Assembly (NCBI RefSeq): GCF_016904955.1
Contig: NZ_JADIKE010000034.1
Coordinates: 248,001 to 312,000, forward strand
Length of the DNA: 64,000 nt
Source: Dyella flava
Lineage (GTDB): Bacteria; Pseudomonadota; Gammaproteobacteria; Xanthomonadales; Rhodanobacteraceae
Direction: 5' to 3'
A program made the translations under genes and the position numbers. Of this stretch, positions 27,754 to 36,351 are shown one piece after another. Position 1 is the first letter of the stretch, and the number at the start of each line of letters is the position of its first letter. The notes under the pieces were generated by a model. The model saw only the letters and a list, made by a program, of their open reading frames with translations, did no database searches and was not told the DNA's origin.

Positions 27754-27791
27754 CGGCTCTGCCTGCCTGTCTTCGCAGCACAGCAGAGCCG
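27754..27791. terminator. Hairpin between convergent genes
   Basis: CGGCTCTGC (27754-27762) pairs with GCAGAGCCG (27783-27791), a perfect 9-bp stem with a 20-nt loop, in the gap between the alpha/beta-hydrolase gene and the convergent exported-protein gene. There is no T tract. Confidence 0.4.
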
Positions 27792-27846
27792 CTGCATTGA
27801 ACGGAAACGGCCGGATGCCCGGGGATAGCCGGGCTAGCCGGTGCAA

Positions 27847-28575
27847 TCAGCTAGCGGGCTTGAATGAATCCAGCTCTTCAGTTAGCCGGTAACTGCGGAA
27901 GCCGCTGGTGTTGTAGCTTTCTTCCACGGCCTTCACGTAGCGCTTGATCTCCGGCACATACCAGTAAGCGCGATAAATGCGCCCTGATATCACAGTATGA
28001 GGCAGGATGCGTTGACTCTGCATTGCCGCGGCGGCGCCCGTCTGGTTCGCCGAGGCGACGGACGCCACATTCACTCCCGGGGCGAGCTCGTTTGACCACT
28101 GCCCATCGCATTCGACCTTGAGCGCGTTGAACTTGCCGGCCGGCACCTGCACCTCTTCCCAACCGGTGACGGCGTATTTGCAATCGAAAGTGTGACTGAC
28201 CAGTTTCGGATCGGGATGGGCCTGGATATAGCTCAACTCCCACTTCTTGCCCTCCTTCAACGGGAAGGACAACGGTTGGGAAACAATTTGCTGTTTGCCG
28301 TTGATGTCAACGGCATGGTTCCAGTCCAAACCACGCAGCTCTTCTTGCGGCGGCTGATTGGACCCCTTTTGGTTGAGCGTGACCAGTACACCGTCACCCA
28401 TGACACGCTCTACCGATATTTCCTCGTCCTTTTGCGCCCACCCGTGCTGGCCGTTTTCGGTCGTATACGTGTAGACCCAGGTATCCCCTGTCTTGAGCGC
28501 AGGAGCATCTACCGAAGTCGCATAGGCGGAACCGCACAGCAGGCATGTGCCCAGCACAAACATCCATCGAGACAT
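27847..28575 (-). CDS. Exported protein of unknown function (242 aa)
   Basis: Sec signal peptide at residues 1 to about 19 (cleavage near AYA-TS), giving a mature periplasmic or surface protein of about 223 aa. Features: LKTGDTWVYTYTTENG near the N-terminus, FPLKEGKKWEL, VPAGKFNALKVECDG and YWYVPEIKRYVKAVEE, a pattern seen in DUF3108-like all-beta periplasmic proteins, though I cannot assign the family firmly. Two Cys (in TFDCKYA and KVECDGQ) could form a disulfide. It has no obvious operon partner; convergent with the hydrolase gene. Confidence 0.75.
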   Translation of the reverse strand: MSRWMFVLGTCLLCGSAYATSVDAPALKTGDTWVYTYTTENGQHGWAQKDEEISVERVMGDGVLVTLNQKGSNQPPQEELRGLDWNHAVDINGKQQIVSQPLSFPLKEGKKWELSYIQAHPDPKLVSHTFDCKYAVTGWEEVQVPAGKFNALKVECDGQWSNELAPGVNVASVASANQTGAAAAMQSQRILPHTVISGRIYRAYWYVPEIKRYVKAVEESYNTSGFRSYRLTEELDSFKPAS

Positions 28576-28712
28576 CGAAATTCCCCCTGGGACAATATCG
28601 GATTTAGTCTATTTGCCCACGTTGTGATCGTGAAGTGACCCCACTAATGGCCCCATCTTCCATGGGACATGGCAGGAATGCATCCGCAGGAAATTGCGGA
28701 AATTCTCCGCAC

Positions 28713-29294
28713 TCAAAGCACCCATGGCACCAACGCCTTAACGCGCAGCATGTAATCGCGATACTGATCGCCAAACAGTTCGCACAGCCAGCGCTCTTCC
28801 AGACGCAATTTGCGCCAGAACGAAACACCGACAATAGCCGTGGCAAGCAAGGCACGCCACGCACCCACGGCGATCGCGCTGCCCAGAAAAGCCAGCAAGA
28901 GTCCGGTGTAAATGGGGTGGCGCACAATGCTGTAGGGGCCACGCACGATCAGCTCATGATCCTGCTTGAGCTGCACGACGCCACTCCAGTTGCGGCCAAG
29001 GATCACGCGTGCCCAACAGGTAAACGCCAGGCCCGCCACGGTGAGATAGAAACCGAGCCACACAATCCACTGCCTGGCCGGAACGAAGCGTTGGTCGAGG
29101 AAGGTCCCGCGCAACCATCCATACGAATCCCACAACAGCAACACCGCTACGATAATCGGCAGTACATATTTGCCGAAGCGCGAAGCGCTGGATTCAACCC
29201 GTACCGCAGCTTTTACACCGATGGCGCTCACGCACCAGTAGACCAGCCAAAGCAGCCAGGCCCCTGCGAACAATCCACCGGCAGAAGTCGACAT
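28713..29294 (-). CDS. Isoprenylcysteine carboxyl methyltransferase-family membrane protein
   Basis: A 193-aa integral membrane protein with four to five predicted helices and the C-terminal signature of the ICMT/PEMT group: GPYSIVRHPIYTGLLLAF and RLEERWLCELFGDQYRDYM, which bind SAM and the methyl acceptor. ATG 29294 is preferred over GTG 29300. Bacterial members methylate various lipids or small molecules; the acceptor cannot be read from sequence. No coupling to neighbours: the YgjP-like gene lies 76 bases upstream on the same strand. Confidence 0.85.
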   Translation of the reverse strand: MSTSAGGLFAGAWLLWLVYWCVSAIGVKAAVRVESSASRFGKYVLPIIVAVLLLWDSYGWLRGTFLDQRFVPARQWIVWLGFYLTVAGLAFTCWARVILGRNWSGVVQLKQDHELIVRGPYSIVRHPIYTGLLLAFLGSAIAVGAWRALLATAIVGVSFWRKLRLEERWLCELFGDQYRDYMLRVKALVPWVL

Positions 29295-29370
29295 AAGCAC
29301 GCCCTTGAATGCAGTGGCGTCAGTCTATCCTTCTTGCAGCAGGATCATTCAATGCGCCCAAATGGAGCGC

Positions 29371-30138
29371 TCAATCGGCGACGTCGGCAATCAGCCTGTC
29401 CAGTTCCGCTTTCAGCGTGGCGCCGTTCTGGCGCAGCCAGTCGCGCTGTTCGCGCCAATCCGGAAAGATCGACTCGACATGCGCCCAGAATCGCGGCGAG
29501 TGATTGCGCACCTTCAGATGGCACAGTTCGTGTGCGAGCACGTAGCGCAAGGCCGCGGGTGGCGCCAGCGCCAAGGCCAGATCGAGATTGATGCGATCGC
29601 GCGTATCGAGGCTGCCCCACAGGCTTTTCATCGGGCGAATGCGCAGCGCCGTCGGCGCCAGCCCAAGTTGTGGGACGTAGCCGGCGAGCCAACGCGACAC
29701 ATCGCGACGGATCTGGTTTTCGAAATACGAAGCAAGCAGCCCACGCGCCACCGGCAATGCACGGCTGTGCGGACGCGGAATCTCCAGCGTGAGACCACCT
29801 TCGTACGCCGCGACGCGCGGATACGCACCTTCGTCCCAGTCCAGCGTCGTTATCTCACCGCGTAGCGGAAATTCGACCGATACACCGACACGCAGCGGCG
29901 GCAGCGGCTCGACCACCAGGTTGAGTTCGTCCAGTTTCTTCTCCAGCCAATCGGCGTTATGCCGGAGAAATGCGTTGACCTGTGACGGATGCGTGCCTTG
30001 CGGATAGGTGATGCGTGCGCCTTTCGGCGACACCGTCAGACGCAGACGCCGCGCGCGCGGATGCGATGCTTTGAGCACACGAATGGTGTTGCCGCTGGGG
30101 GTCGCCAACTCCAGCCAGTCGCCGTCGAGGTACGCCAT
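29371..30138 (-). CDS. YgjP-type (DUF45/M48-like) metal-dependent hydrolase
   Basis: A 255-aa protein. The C-terminal half carries the zincin motif HELCH at 203-207 with the characteristic follow-up NHSPRFW at 212-218, and RPMKSLWGS at about 168-176, typical of the YgjP/SprT-like group. The N-terminal half (RRLRLTVSPKG, ITYPQGTHPSQVNAFL) is the usual YgjP extension. ATG 30138 is chosen because GAAGGCAGG precedes it. Function of the family is not well established; a metallopeptidase role is likely. Confidence 0.88.
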   Translation of the reverse strand: MAYLDGDWLELATPSGNTIRVLKASHPRARRLRLTVSPKGARITYPQGTHPSQVNAFLRHNADWLEKKLDELNLVVEPLPPLRVGVSVEFPLRGEITTLDWDEGAYPRVAAYEGGLTLEIPRPHSRALPVARGLLASYFENQIRRDVSRWLAGYVPQLGLAPTALRIRPMKSLWGSLDTRDRINLDLALALAPPAALRYVLAHELCHLKVRNHSPRFWAHVESIFPDWREQRDWLRQNGATLKAELDRLIADVAD

Positions 30139-30485
30139 GATCCTGCCTTCAGAACTACCGCCGGACGCCAAAAGAGCCCCCGGGCTCAAGCAGGATGTGG
30201 GGCGCGGGGCTCCATGCGCAAGGGTCTTTTTTGCCTCACCCCGGGAAGCTCGATCTGGCGCGCGTCTCAGCCATTATGGGACGCCTTGGCCGATGACAGG
30301 CAGGTTGCAGGAGAGCCTTCAGGCCCTCCTGGGACCGCATGCCCCGGCCCCGCCAAGCTGCCCCCACGCCCGCTCGGCGGCCTTGCGGCCGTCACGCCTT
30401 GGGTAGTGAAAAGATGGCCACGCAATCCATCCGTCGCCTGGCCACGCGAAGCTGTGCCGCAAGGTCCGCGTGAACGAAGAAAGCA

Positions 30486-31397
30486 TCACTCTGGGCGAGG
30501 AAGACCGAACCACTCTTCCAATTTGCCCAGCAGACGCTCGAGCTCCAAGGTCAGCAAGGCAAACCGGGCGTCCATCTCCGCAGCGGCGTCCTGCTGGCTG
30601 TCGCCCAGCTCATCGAGCACGGCATCGAGGAATTTCAATTTGCGTACGACGAGGTCTTCGCCCAACACGAAGCTGATGCGATCGTCGAAGACCAGACCCA
30701 ATTGAAACACCTGCTTGCCATTGCGCAGGTGTTCCTTCACTTCTTCCGCATCCAGATCCTGGCGACGGCAGCGGGCAATGGCGCCGGTGGCAGTGGCCGG
30801 ATCGCGCAACTCGCATTCGTCACCCAGCACCAGGCCGCCCGGCAGGTTGCCATGCGCGAGCCAGTCGGTCATCAGCACGCGCGGCCCTTCTTCCGGCGCC
30901 AGCGGAACAGCGGGAAAACTGCCAAGCGCCTCGCGAACCTGCGTCAGCGCGTTTTCAGCGGATTTGCGGCTGGACGTATCAAGCACCAGCCAACCGCCCT
31001 TGCGATCGACATAAGCCGACATGCGCGAACTGCGCACGAACGCACGCGGCAACAATTCGGTGAGCAGATCCTCCTTGATGCGCTTGCGTTCGCGGCCACC
31101 AACCTTGCGCCCTTCTTCTTCGGCGATCTTTTGTACTTTGCGCTGCAATTCGTCATTGACCACCGCGGCCGGTAGCAATTTTTCCTCGCTGCCCACCGTG
31201 AGCAGGGTGCAGGCGTTGACGACGTGCGTCATCGCCGCCTCGTCACCACGGCCGACCGGCGGCACGAAGCCGCGCGTGCCCATTTCAAGCGGACCACAGG
31301 GCCGCAGGCGATGCTCGCCCAGTGCCTCTTCGAGGCGCTTCAGATCGTCGGCAACAGCGGCAGAAAAGCGGAATAACGTGAGGTTGCGGAAAAACAT
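30486..31397 (-). CDS. rdgC: Recombination-associated protein RdgC
   Basis: A 303-aa DNA-binding protein forming a ring-shaped dimer around double-stranded DNA and limiting RecA loading. Recognisable family sequence throughout: MFFRNLTLFRF, GFVPPVGRGD, LPAAVVNDEL, GWLVLDTSS and the FQLGLVFDDRISFVL block. Length agrees with the usual 300-305. The 30190-30485 interval between it and the YgjP gene holds no convincing gene or structure apart from GC-rich imperfect dyads. Confidence 0.95.
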   Translation of the reverse strand: MFFRNLTLFRFSAAVADDLKRLEEALGEHRLRPCGPLEMGTRGFVPPVGRGDEAAMTHVVNACTLLTVGSEEKLLPAAVVNDELQRKVQKIAEEEGRKVGGRERKRIKEDLLTELLPRAFVRSSRMSAYVDRKGGWLVLDTSSRKSAENALTQVREALGSFPAVPLAPEEGPRVLMTDWLAHGNLPGGLVLGDECELRDPATATGAIARCRRQDLDAEEVKEHLRNGKQVFQLGLVFDDRISFVLGEDLVVRKLKFLDAVLDELGDSQQDAAAEMDARFALLTLELERLLGKLEEWFGLPRPE

Positions 31398-31419
31398 GCA
31401 GGATCCGGTTCGCGAATAT

Positions 31420-31505
31420 CTGTCGTTCCGGCACAGCTGGGGACCCAGTGGCTTCTTGTGCAGAGCCCAAGGACACTGGGCCCCGGTCTACGCCGGGGCG
31501 ACGAT
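31420..31505. repeat. REP-like intergenic repeat between tyrB and rdgC
   Basis: Contains two linked palindromes: GGGG-A-CCCAGTG (about 31439-31450) pairs with CACTGGGCCCC (about 31474-31484), and CCCCGG / CCGGGG flank a short loop (about 31481-31498). The sequence has the look of dispersed REP-type repeats frequent in Xanthomonadales genomes. It fills most of the 117-bp gap between rdgC and tyrB. Confidence 0.55.
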
Positions 31506-31514
31506 GGTGAAGTG

Positions 31515-32714
31515 TTAGCGAATGACAGCTGCGACGGCAGCGACCACGTTATCGAGGTTGCCGCGGTTGAGCGCCGCCACGCAGATACGTCCGGTGCCGA
31601 TGGCGTAGATCGCGTGCTCTTCACGCAGACGATCCACTTGCGCCTTGCTCAAGCCGGAGTAGGAGAACATGCCTGCCTGCTGCTGGATGAATCCGAATTG
31701 CGCCGCGCCCTGCGCCGCCAACCCCTGCACCATGCCGGCACGCATCGCGTGAATGCGTTCGCGCATTTCCGTCAGCTCCTGTTCCCACAGCGCACGCAAT
31801 TCCGCACTGTTGAGTACGCCGGCGACCAGTGCGCCGCCATGCGTCGATGGGCTGGAGTAGATCGAGCGGATGATGCGCTTGACCAGCGACTGCACGCGCA
31901 GCGCTTCTTCGCGATTGGCGCCAACGATCGACAACGCACCCACGCGCTCGCCGTACAGCGAGAACGACTTGGAGTACGAGTTGGCCACCACGAACGATTC
32001 AATCCCGGATTCGGCAAACAGGCGCACCGCCGTGGCATCCGCGTCGATGCCCTTGTCGAAGCCTTGATAGGCCATGTCGATGAAGGGCAGCAAGCCGCGA
32101 TCCTTGACCAGCGCCACCACCTGCTTCCACTGCTCGGCCGAGAGGTCGACGCCGGTAGGGTTATGGCAACAGGCGTGCAGCAGCACGACCGTACCCGGCT
32201 CCAGCTTGCCGAGATCGGCGAGCATGCCCGCGAAATCCAGGCCATGCGTGGCGGCATCGTAATAGGCGTAATCCACCACGTCGAAACCCGCGGCATTGAA
32301 AACGACGCGATGGTTTTCCCAGCTCGGACTGCTGATCACCACCTTGGCCTTGGGCAGCGCCTTGCGCAGCAGCTCGGCGCCCACGCGCAGTGCACCGCTA
32401 CCGCCAATCGTCTGCGAGGTGGCAACGCGGCCAGCGGCCAGCAGTGGCGACTCCGCGCCGAACACCAGCTTCTGCGTAGCCTGGTTGTAGGCCGGCAGGC
32501 CGTCGATCGGCAGATAGCCGCGCGGCTTGGCTTCGCGCGCCAGCGCTTCCTCGACTTCGCGCACGGCGCGCAGCAGCGGGATGCGGCCGGTCTCGTCGTA
32601 ATAAATGCCAACGCCCAGATTCACTTTGCCGGGACGGCTGTCGGCCACAAAAGCTTCGGTGAGTCCCAGGATCGGATCGCCCGGGGTCATTTCAACGGAT
32701 GCAAAGAGGGACAC
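31515..32714 (-). CDS. tyrB: Aromatic amino acid / aspartate aminotransferase (TyrB/AspC type)
   Basis: PLP-dependent class I aminotransferase, 399 aa. Visible: VNLGVGIYYDETGRIP near the N-terminus, GGSGALRVGAELL (phosphate binding), HACCHNPTGVDLS and the Schiff-base lysine Lys249 in NSYSKSFSLYGERVGA. It catalyses the last step of tyrosine/phenylalanine synthesis and aspartate transamination; IGxYYDETGRIP is closer to TyrB-like members than AspC, but the two are hard to separate. A TGGACGTCCA palindrome lies 30 bases before the start and recurs before the leu operon. The ttcA gene lies 56 bases upstream on the same strand. Confidence 0.9.
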   Translation of the reverse strand: MSLFASVEMTPGDPILGLTEAFVADSRPGKVNLGVGIYYDETGRIPLLRAVREVEEALAREAKPRGYLPIDGLPAYNQATQKLVFGAESPLLAAGRVATSQTIGGSGALRVGAELLRKALPKAKVVISSPSWENHRVVFNAAGFDVVDYAYYDAATHGLDFAGMLADLGKLEPGTVVLLHACCHNPTGVDLSAEQWKQVVALVKDRGLLPFIDMAYQGFDKGIDADATAVRLFAESGIESFVVANSYSKSFSLYGERVGALSIVGANREEALRVQSLVKRIIRSIYSSPSTHGGALVAGVLNSAELRALWEQELTEMRERIHAMRAGMVQGLAAQGAAQFGFIQQQAGMFSYSGLSKAQVDRLREEHAIYAIGTGRICVAALNRGNLDNVVAAVAAVIR

Positions 32715-32742
32715 GGCTTTACTCGATTAAAGGGGATGAAAG

Positions 32743-32754
32743 TATGGACGTCCA
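32743..32754. promoter_or_regulatory. TATGGACGTCCA palindrome upstream of tyrB
   Basis: The 12-mer, with the 10-bp palindrome TGGACGTCCA at its core, lies between ttcA and tyrB, 29 bases before the tyrB start. The same 12-mer occurs at 37071-37082 ahead of the leu operon. No regulator is assigned. Confidence 0.4.
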
Positions 32755-32770
32755 AACGCCCGCCTGACTT

Positions 32771-33652
32771 CTAATTATGGTCGCCTTCGGTTCCCGCGAG
32801 CCAGCCATGAACATCGGCCCGCCTGGCGCCCTCGCGGGAACCAAGCGAAGCGAAGTCGAACAGCTGGCGATCCGCCAATTGCGAGGGCGCCACATTGCCC
32901 AGTGCGCGAAACATGGTTTCACTGCGTCCGGGATACTGGCGCTCCCACTCATGCAACATGCGGCTGACAGCTTTACGCTGCAGGTTGTCCTGCGAACCGC
33001 AGAGATTACAGGGAATGATCGGAAACTGCCTGTGCGCAGCATAGTCCGCGATGTCGCTTTCCTTACAGTAAGCGAGCGGACGAATGACAACGTGACTGCC
33101 ATCGTCCGAGCGCAGCTTCGGCGGCATGGCCTTCAGGCTGCCCTGGTAAAAAAGATTGAGGAAGAACGTACCAAGGATGTCGTCGCGATGATGGCCCAGC
33201 GCGATCTTGGTGATGCCGTTCGCCGCCGCCCAGGAATAGAGCGCGCCGCGCCGCAGGCGCGAGCACAGGCTGCACATGGTCTTGCCTTCGGGGATGACCC
33301 GCGTGACCGTGCTGTAGGTGTCCTGCTCGATAATATGAAAGGGAATCCCTCGTCCGGCGAGATATTCCGGCAGCACGTGCGCGGGAAACCCTGGCTGCTT
33401 CTGATCCAGGTTCACCGCGATCAAGTCGAAACGAACCGGCGCCTTGGCCTGCAAAGACAGCAGGATGTCCAGCATCGTGTACGAATCCTTGCCACCGGAC
33501 AGGCACACCATCACCTTGTCCCCGTCCTCGATCATGTTGAAATCGGCAACCGCCTGGCCAACCTGATGGCGCAGGCGCTTGGCCAGCTTGCCGGCCTCAT
33601 AGACCTGCTTGCGGGCGACTTCGGGTGGAACGACCTCAGATCGGGCGGACAT
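32771..33652 (-). CDS. ttcA: tRNA 2-thiocytidine biosynthesis protein TtcA
   Basis: A 293-aa Fe-S enzyme that thiolates cytidine 32 of some tRNAs. The PP-loop SGGKDSY at 52-58 binds ATP, CSLC (Cys127, Cys130) and Cys215 in PCNLCGSQ provide cluster ligands. All key residues are present and length is typical. It is divergent from the ydcH gene. The tyrB gene follows 56 bases downstream. Confidence 0.95.
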   Translation of the reverse strand: MSARSEVVPPEVARKQVYEAGKLAKRLRHQVGQAVADFNMIEDGDKVMVCLSGGKDSYTMLDILLSLQAKAPVRFDLIAVNLDQKQPGFPAHVLPEYLAGRGIPFHIIEQDTYSTVTRVIPEGKTMCSLCSRLRRGALYSWAAANGITKIALGHHRDDILGTFFLNLFYQGSLKAMPPKLRSDDGSHVVIRPLAYCKESDIADYAAHRQFPIIPCNLCGSQDNLQRKAVSRMLHEWERQYPGRSETMFRALGNVAPSQLADRQLFDFASLGSREGARRADVHGWLAGTEGDHN

Positions 33653-33758
33653 GGCGGCAACATCACGGCGGGCAAGCGCCCTATTGTACCCATCCCACCC
33701 GCCCCATTCCGGCGCGCTACAATCTGGCTTCTACCGCCGCCCTTGCGATTTGTCCGCC

Positions 33759-33965
33759 ATGCAGGCCCAGGATCCGACCCAGATTGCTCACCTTCTGGCC
33801 GAACTACGTCAGGAGCATCGCGACCTGGACGCAGCCATCGAGCAGCTCGCCACCTCGCTCGGCTGCGACGAGCTGCAGATCACCCGCATGAAGAAACGCA
33901 AGCTGCTGCTGAAGGACACCATCGCGCGGCTGGAAAGCAAACTCATCCCTGATCTTGACGCCTGA
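33759..33965 (+). CDS. YdcH-family (DUF465) small coiled-coil protein
   Basis: A 68-aa protein from ATG 33759 (MQAQDPTQIAHLL); the frame extends upstream, but the family is 65-75 aa long. The sequence is almost wholly helical and charged (LRQEHRDLDAAIEQL, ITRMKKRKLLLKDTIARLE), with the KKRKLxLKDxI motif of this family. Function unknown, likely a small dimeric cytosolic protein. It is 56 bases before the GNAT gene and perhaps co-transcribed. Confidence 0.85.
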   Translation: MQAQDPTQIAHLLAELRQEHRDLDAAIEQLATSLGCDELQITRMKKRKLLLKDTIARLESKLIPDLDA

Positions 33966-34021
33966 GGCCCGCGCCTGGCTTGTGCTATTCCTTAAGCCCT
34001 GCCCGAGTCCCCTGCCCGAAC

Positions 34022-34618
34022 ATGCCGACACTTGCCCCAGTCTCCCTCCAGGACGATCACGTCCTGCTCGAACCTCTCGGCCTGCACCACGCACCCGAGC
34101 TTGAAGCCGCCGCCACCGATGGCGAGCTGTGGAAGCTATGGTTCACCAGCGCACCCGCGCCCGGCCAGGTCGCGGCCTATATCCAGAAAGCCCTGGATGG
34201 CCTGGCCGCCGACACCATGCTGCCCTTTGCGGTGCGCGAGAAAACCAGCGGCGAGATCGTCGGCACCACACGGTTCTATGAATTCAAGCCGGAGCTGCCA
34301 CGTATCGCGATCGGCTACACCTGGTATGCCAAGCGCTGGCAGAAAAGCCATTTGAATACCGCGTGCAAGCGATTGTTGCTCAAGCATGCTTTCGAATCGC
34401 TGGACTGCGTGGCGGTCGAGTTCCACACCGATCGGCGCAATCTCGATTCACAGCGCGCGATCGAGCGCCTCGGCGCCCAGCGCGATGGCGTACTGCGCGC
34501 CCATATGCGGCGGCCGGATGGCAGCCTGCGCGACACGGTGTTCTATTCGATCATCGCCAGCGAATGGCCGGACGTGCAGCGCTGGCTGGACCTGCGACTG
34601 ACCAGGCTTACGGCATAG
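34022..34618 (+). CDS. GNAT-family N-acetyltransferase
   Basis: A 198-aa RimJ/RimL-like acetyltransferase from ATG 34022. Features: VLLEPLGLHHAPEL, GTTRFYEF, IGYTWYAKRWQKSHLNTACKRLLL (acetyl-CoA pyrophosphate loop region, less canonical than Q/RxxGxG/A) and DRRNLDSQRAIERLGA, the conserved Asn/Ser helix. The acceptor is unknown. Its TAG stop abuts the left end of a palindromic MITE-like element: the G at 34618 is both the final base of the stop and the first base of the element's inverted repeat. Confidence 0.88.
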   Translation: MPTLAPVSLQDDHVLLEPLGLHHAPELEAAATDGELWKLWFTSAPAPGQVAAYIQKALDGLAADTMLPFAVREKTSGEIVGTTRFYEFKPELPRIAIGYTWYAKRWQKSHLNTACKRLLLKHAFESLDCVAVEFHTDRRNLDSQRAIERLGAQRDGVLRAHMRRPDGSLRDTVFYSIIASEWPDVQRWLDLRLTRLTA

Positions 34619-34685
34619 GGATGCTCTGATCAATTCTGCGCGGGCGTCACCCGTCCTGTCTGTTCGCAGGCCATAGGCACGTCGG

Positions 34686-34738
34686 CGCACGCGGGGAGGG
34701 TACATGGAGGTACCCGGCCTTGAGGAGCGAGGAAGGCA
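34686..34738. repeat. Internal direct repeat copy 1 with hairpin
   Basis: A 53-bp unit also found at 34766-34818 with three substitutions. It contains a 6-bp hairpin GGGTAC (34698-34703) / GTACCC (34710-34715) with a 6-nt loop, followed by a CGGCCTTGAGGAGCGAGGAA stretch. Offset between copies is 80 bp. Confidence 0.8.
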
Positions 34739-34765
34739 GACTGGCTGTCTGTCGAGACGACGGAC

Positions 34766-34818
34766 CGCACGCGGGGAGAGTACATGGATGTACTCGGCCT
34801 TGAGGAGCGAGGAAGGCA
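34766..34818. repeat. Internal direct repeat copy 2 with covarying hairpin
   Basis: Second copy of the 53-bp unit. Its hairpin is GAGTAC (34778-34783) / GTACTC (34790-34795). Relative to copy 1, G34699 became A34779 and its partner C34714 became T34794, a compensatory exchange that keeps the stem. The third change lies in the loop (G34709 to T34789). Confidence 0.8.
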
Positions 34819-34905
34819 TGCGGACAGACAGGACTGGCCCCAACGTATTGAATTTAAAATGACGGGGTGATGTCCACGCAGAATTGATCAGAGCATCCCT
34901 GGGGC

Positions 34906-36303
34906 TCAGAGTAGACGATTGAGCAGGCGATCCAGGCGTACGCGGCGCAACCGGCGCAACAGGGTGCGCACTTCGGCCGGGTAACGGCGCGGGTTGTCCA
35001 GCACGTGATAGTCCTCAAGCCGTGTGGCATGACGGCGTAGACCTTCCCACTCGGCCTCATGTTGCGCGGCAAGCCGGCGCGCGGGGTCACGCAACACCAG
35101 ACCATTTTCCAGATCCAGCGCCCACGCACGCGGGTTGAGATTGTTGCCCGTGATCACGGCAACCTCGTCGTCGATCAACAGGCCTTTGACGTGATAGCTG
35201 TTGTCACCATCGTGCCAAAGCCACAGGTTGAGCTGTCCACGCGCGATATGCGAACGGTGCGCGCGCGCAAACCGGCGCAAGTTGCTTTCATACAGATAGG
35301 GCAACAGACCGATCTTGCGGAATGGCTCACCAGGCGGGATATAGAAATCGTTGGCCGTCTTGTCCCCTACCATGATGTCGATGGTGCAGCCACGCCGCAG
35401 CAACTGACCCAATACCGCTCGCACGGGCCTGGGCAGATTGAAGTACGGCGTAAACAACACCACGCGCCGTCGTGCATGGCGCAACAACATCAACAAGACG
35501 TCGTTGAGCCGATTGTCATGGCGGCCAAAACCCACCAACGGCGTCACTGCGACATCGCCCTCGGAAAGCGGTTCCTGCGGCACGTGGTAATGCGCGCGCT
35601 GCAACTGCCGACGCAAATGGCGGATCGCATTCTGCATATCGCGCGTTGCAGACAACGACCGCACGTCGAGCCGATGTACGGCGTCGCTATCGCGCAAATA
35701 GCGCCGCACGAAGTCGGCCATGCTTTCGGCCAGTCCGGCATGCCGGACGAGATGGTAGCGATCAAGCCGGTAACGTCCCTGCCGGGCCAGATAGACATCA
35801 TTGATGCTGGCGCCGCTATAGAGCACGGCATCGTCAACGACAAAACCCTTCAGATGCAGCACGCCGAACAGCTCGCGATTCTGGATCGGCACGCCGTAAA
35901 TCGCGACGCCATCGCCGAAGCGCGCGGGATACTCACGATACATGGCCGCGTTGCCTTCGCTGGCTGCCTTGCCGATCAGGCCGCGCCGTGCGCGATGCCA
36001 GTCGACATAGACTTCGATCTCCACCTCAGGCCGCGCCTGGTGCATCGCATAAAGGGCATCGAGCACCTCACGTCCCGCTTGATCGTCCTGCAGATAAAGT
36101 GCAACCAGCACGATGCGCCGACGGGCCTGCGCAATCAGCGTCATCAAGGTATCGTGAAAGGCAACCGGCCCCTCCAGCGTCTGCAGCGATCCAGCGGGCA
36201 CCGCAAAGGCAGGCAAGTTTTGCGGCCTCGGCTTCGAAAAGCGGCCCAGCGGCAACAAACGTCGCGCAAGACGGCGGGCAAGTGGTGGGTGGCGGACATT
36301 CAT
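34906..36303 (-). CDS. pssA: CDP-diacylglycerol-serine O-phosphatidyltransferase (PLD-superfamily PssA)
   Basis: A 465-aa phospholipase D-fold enzyme that makes phosphatidylserine, precursor of phosphatidylethanolamine. The two HxKx4D motifs are at His150/Lys152/Asp157 (HLKGFVVD) and His371/Lys373/Asp378 (HVKGLLID). Overall arrangement and length are close to enterobacterial PssA (about 450 aa), with QDDQAGREVLDAL and VYVDWHRARRGLIG in the first half. The strongly basic N- and C-termini fit ribosome or membrane association. A cardiolipin synthase assignment is less likely given the length and lack of N-terminal membrane helices. Confidence 0.9.
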   Translation of the reverse strand: MNVRHPPLARRLARRLLPLGRFSKPRPQNLPAFAVPAGSLQTLEGPVAFHDTLMTLIAQARRRIVLVALYLQDDQAGREVLDALYAMHQARPEVEIEVYVDWHRARRGLIGKAASEGNAAMYREYPARFGDGVAIYGVPIQNRELFGVLHLKGFVVDDAVLYSGASINDVYLARQGRYRLDRYHLVRHAGLAESMADFVRRYLRDSDAVHRLDVRSLSATRDMQNAIRHLRRQLQRAHYHVPQEPLSEGDVAVTPLVGFGRHDNRLNDVLLMLLRHARRRVVLFTPYFNLPRPVRAVLGQLLRRGCTIDIMVGDKTANDFYIPPGEPFRKIGLLPYLYESNLRRFARAHRSHIARGQLNLWLWHDGDNSYHVKGLLIDDEVAVITGNNLNPRAWALDLENGLVLRDPARRLAAQHEAEWEGLRRHATRLEDYHVLDNPRRYPAEVRTLLRRLRRVRLDRLLNRLL

Positions 36304-36351
36304 GCCGCCATGTTAGCCGGTTCATTGGAATGTCCCGCACTGCACCGCGCC

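Larger units (their letters stand above)
34618..34899. mobile_element. MITE-like palindromic element (282 bp) with terminal inverted repeats
   Basis: Left terminal inverted repeat 34618-34655 and right 34861-34899 match over 38-39 bp; the outermost 23 bp (beginning GGGATGCTCTGATCAA) are identical and the rest differ at three positions plus one length change. A second inverted pair lies inside (34653-34668 with 34819-34834, one mismatch). Two 53-bp direct repeats with hairpins sit in the middle. No reading frame of substance is present, so the element would be non-autonomous. No clear target-site duplication is visible. It occupies the whole gap between the convergent GNAT and pssA genes. Confidence 0.8.

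Noticed and set aside
31458..32774. 438-codon plus-strand frame opposite tyrB
   Set aside because: Antisense to a complete aminotransferase; begins inside a REP-like repeat.
34610..34910. Target-site duplication around the MITE-like element
   Set aside because: The bases next to the two ends do not form a convincing direct repeat, so the insertion mechanism cannot be assigned.
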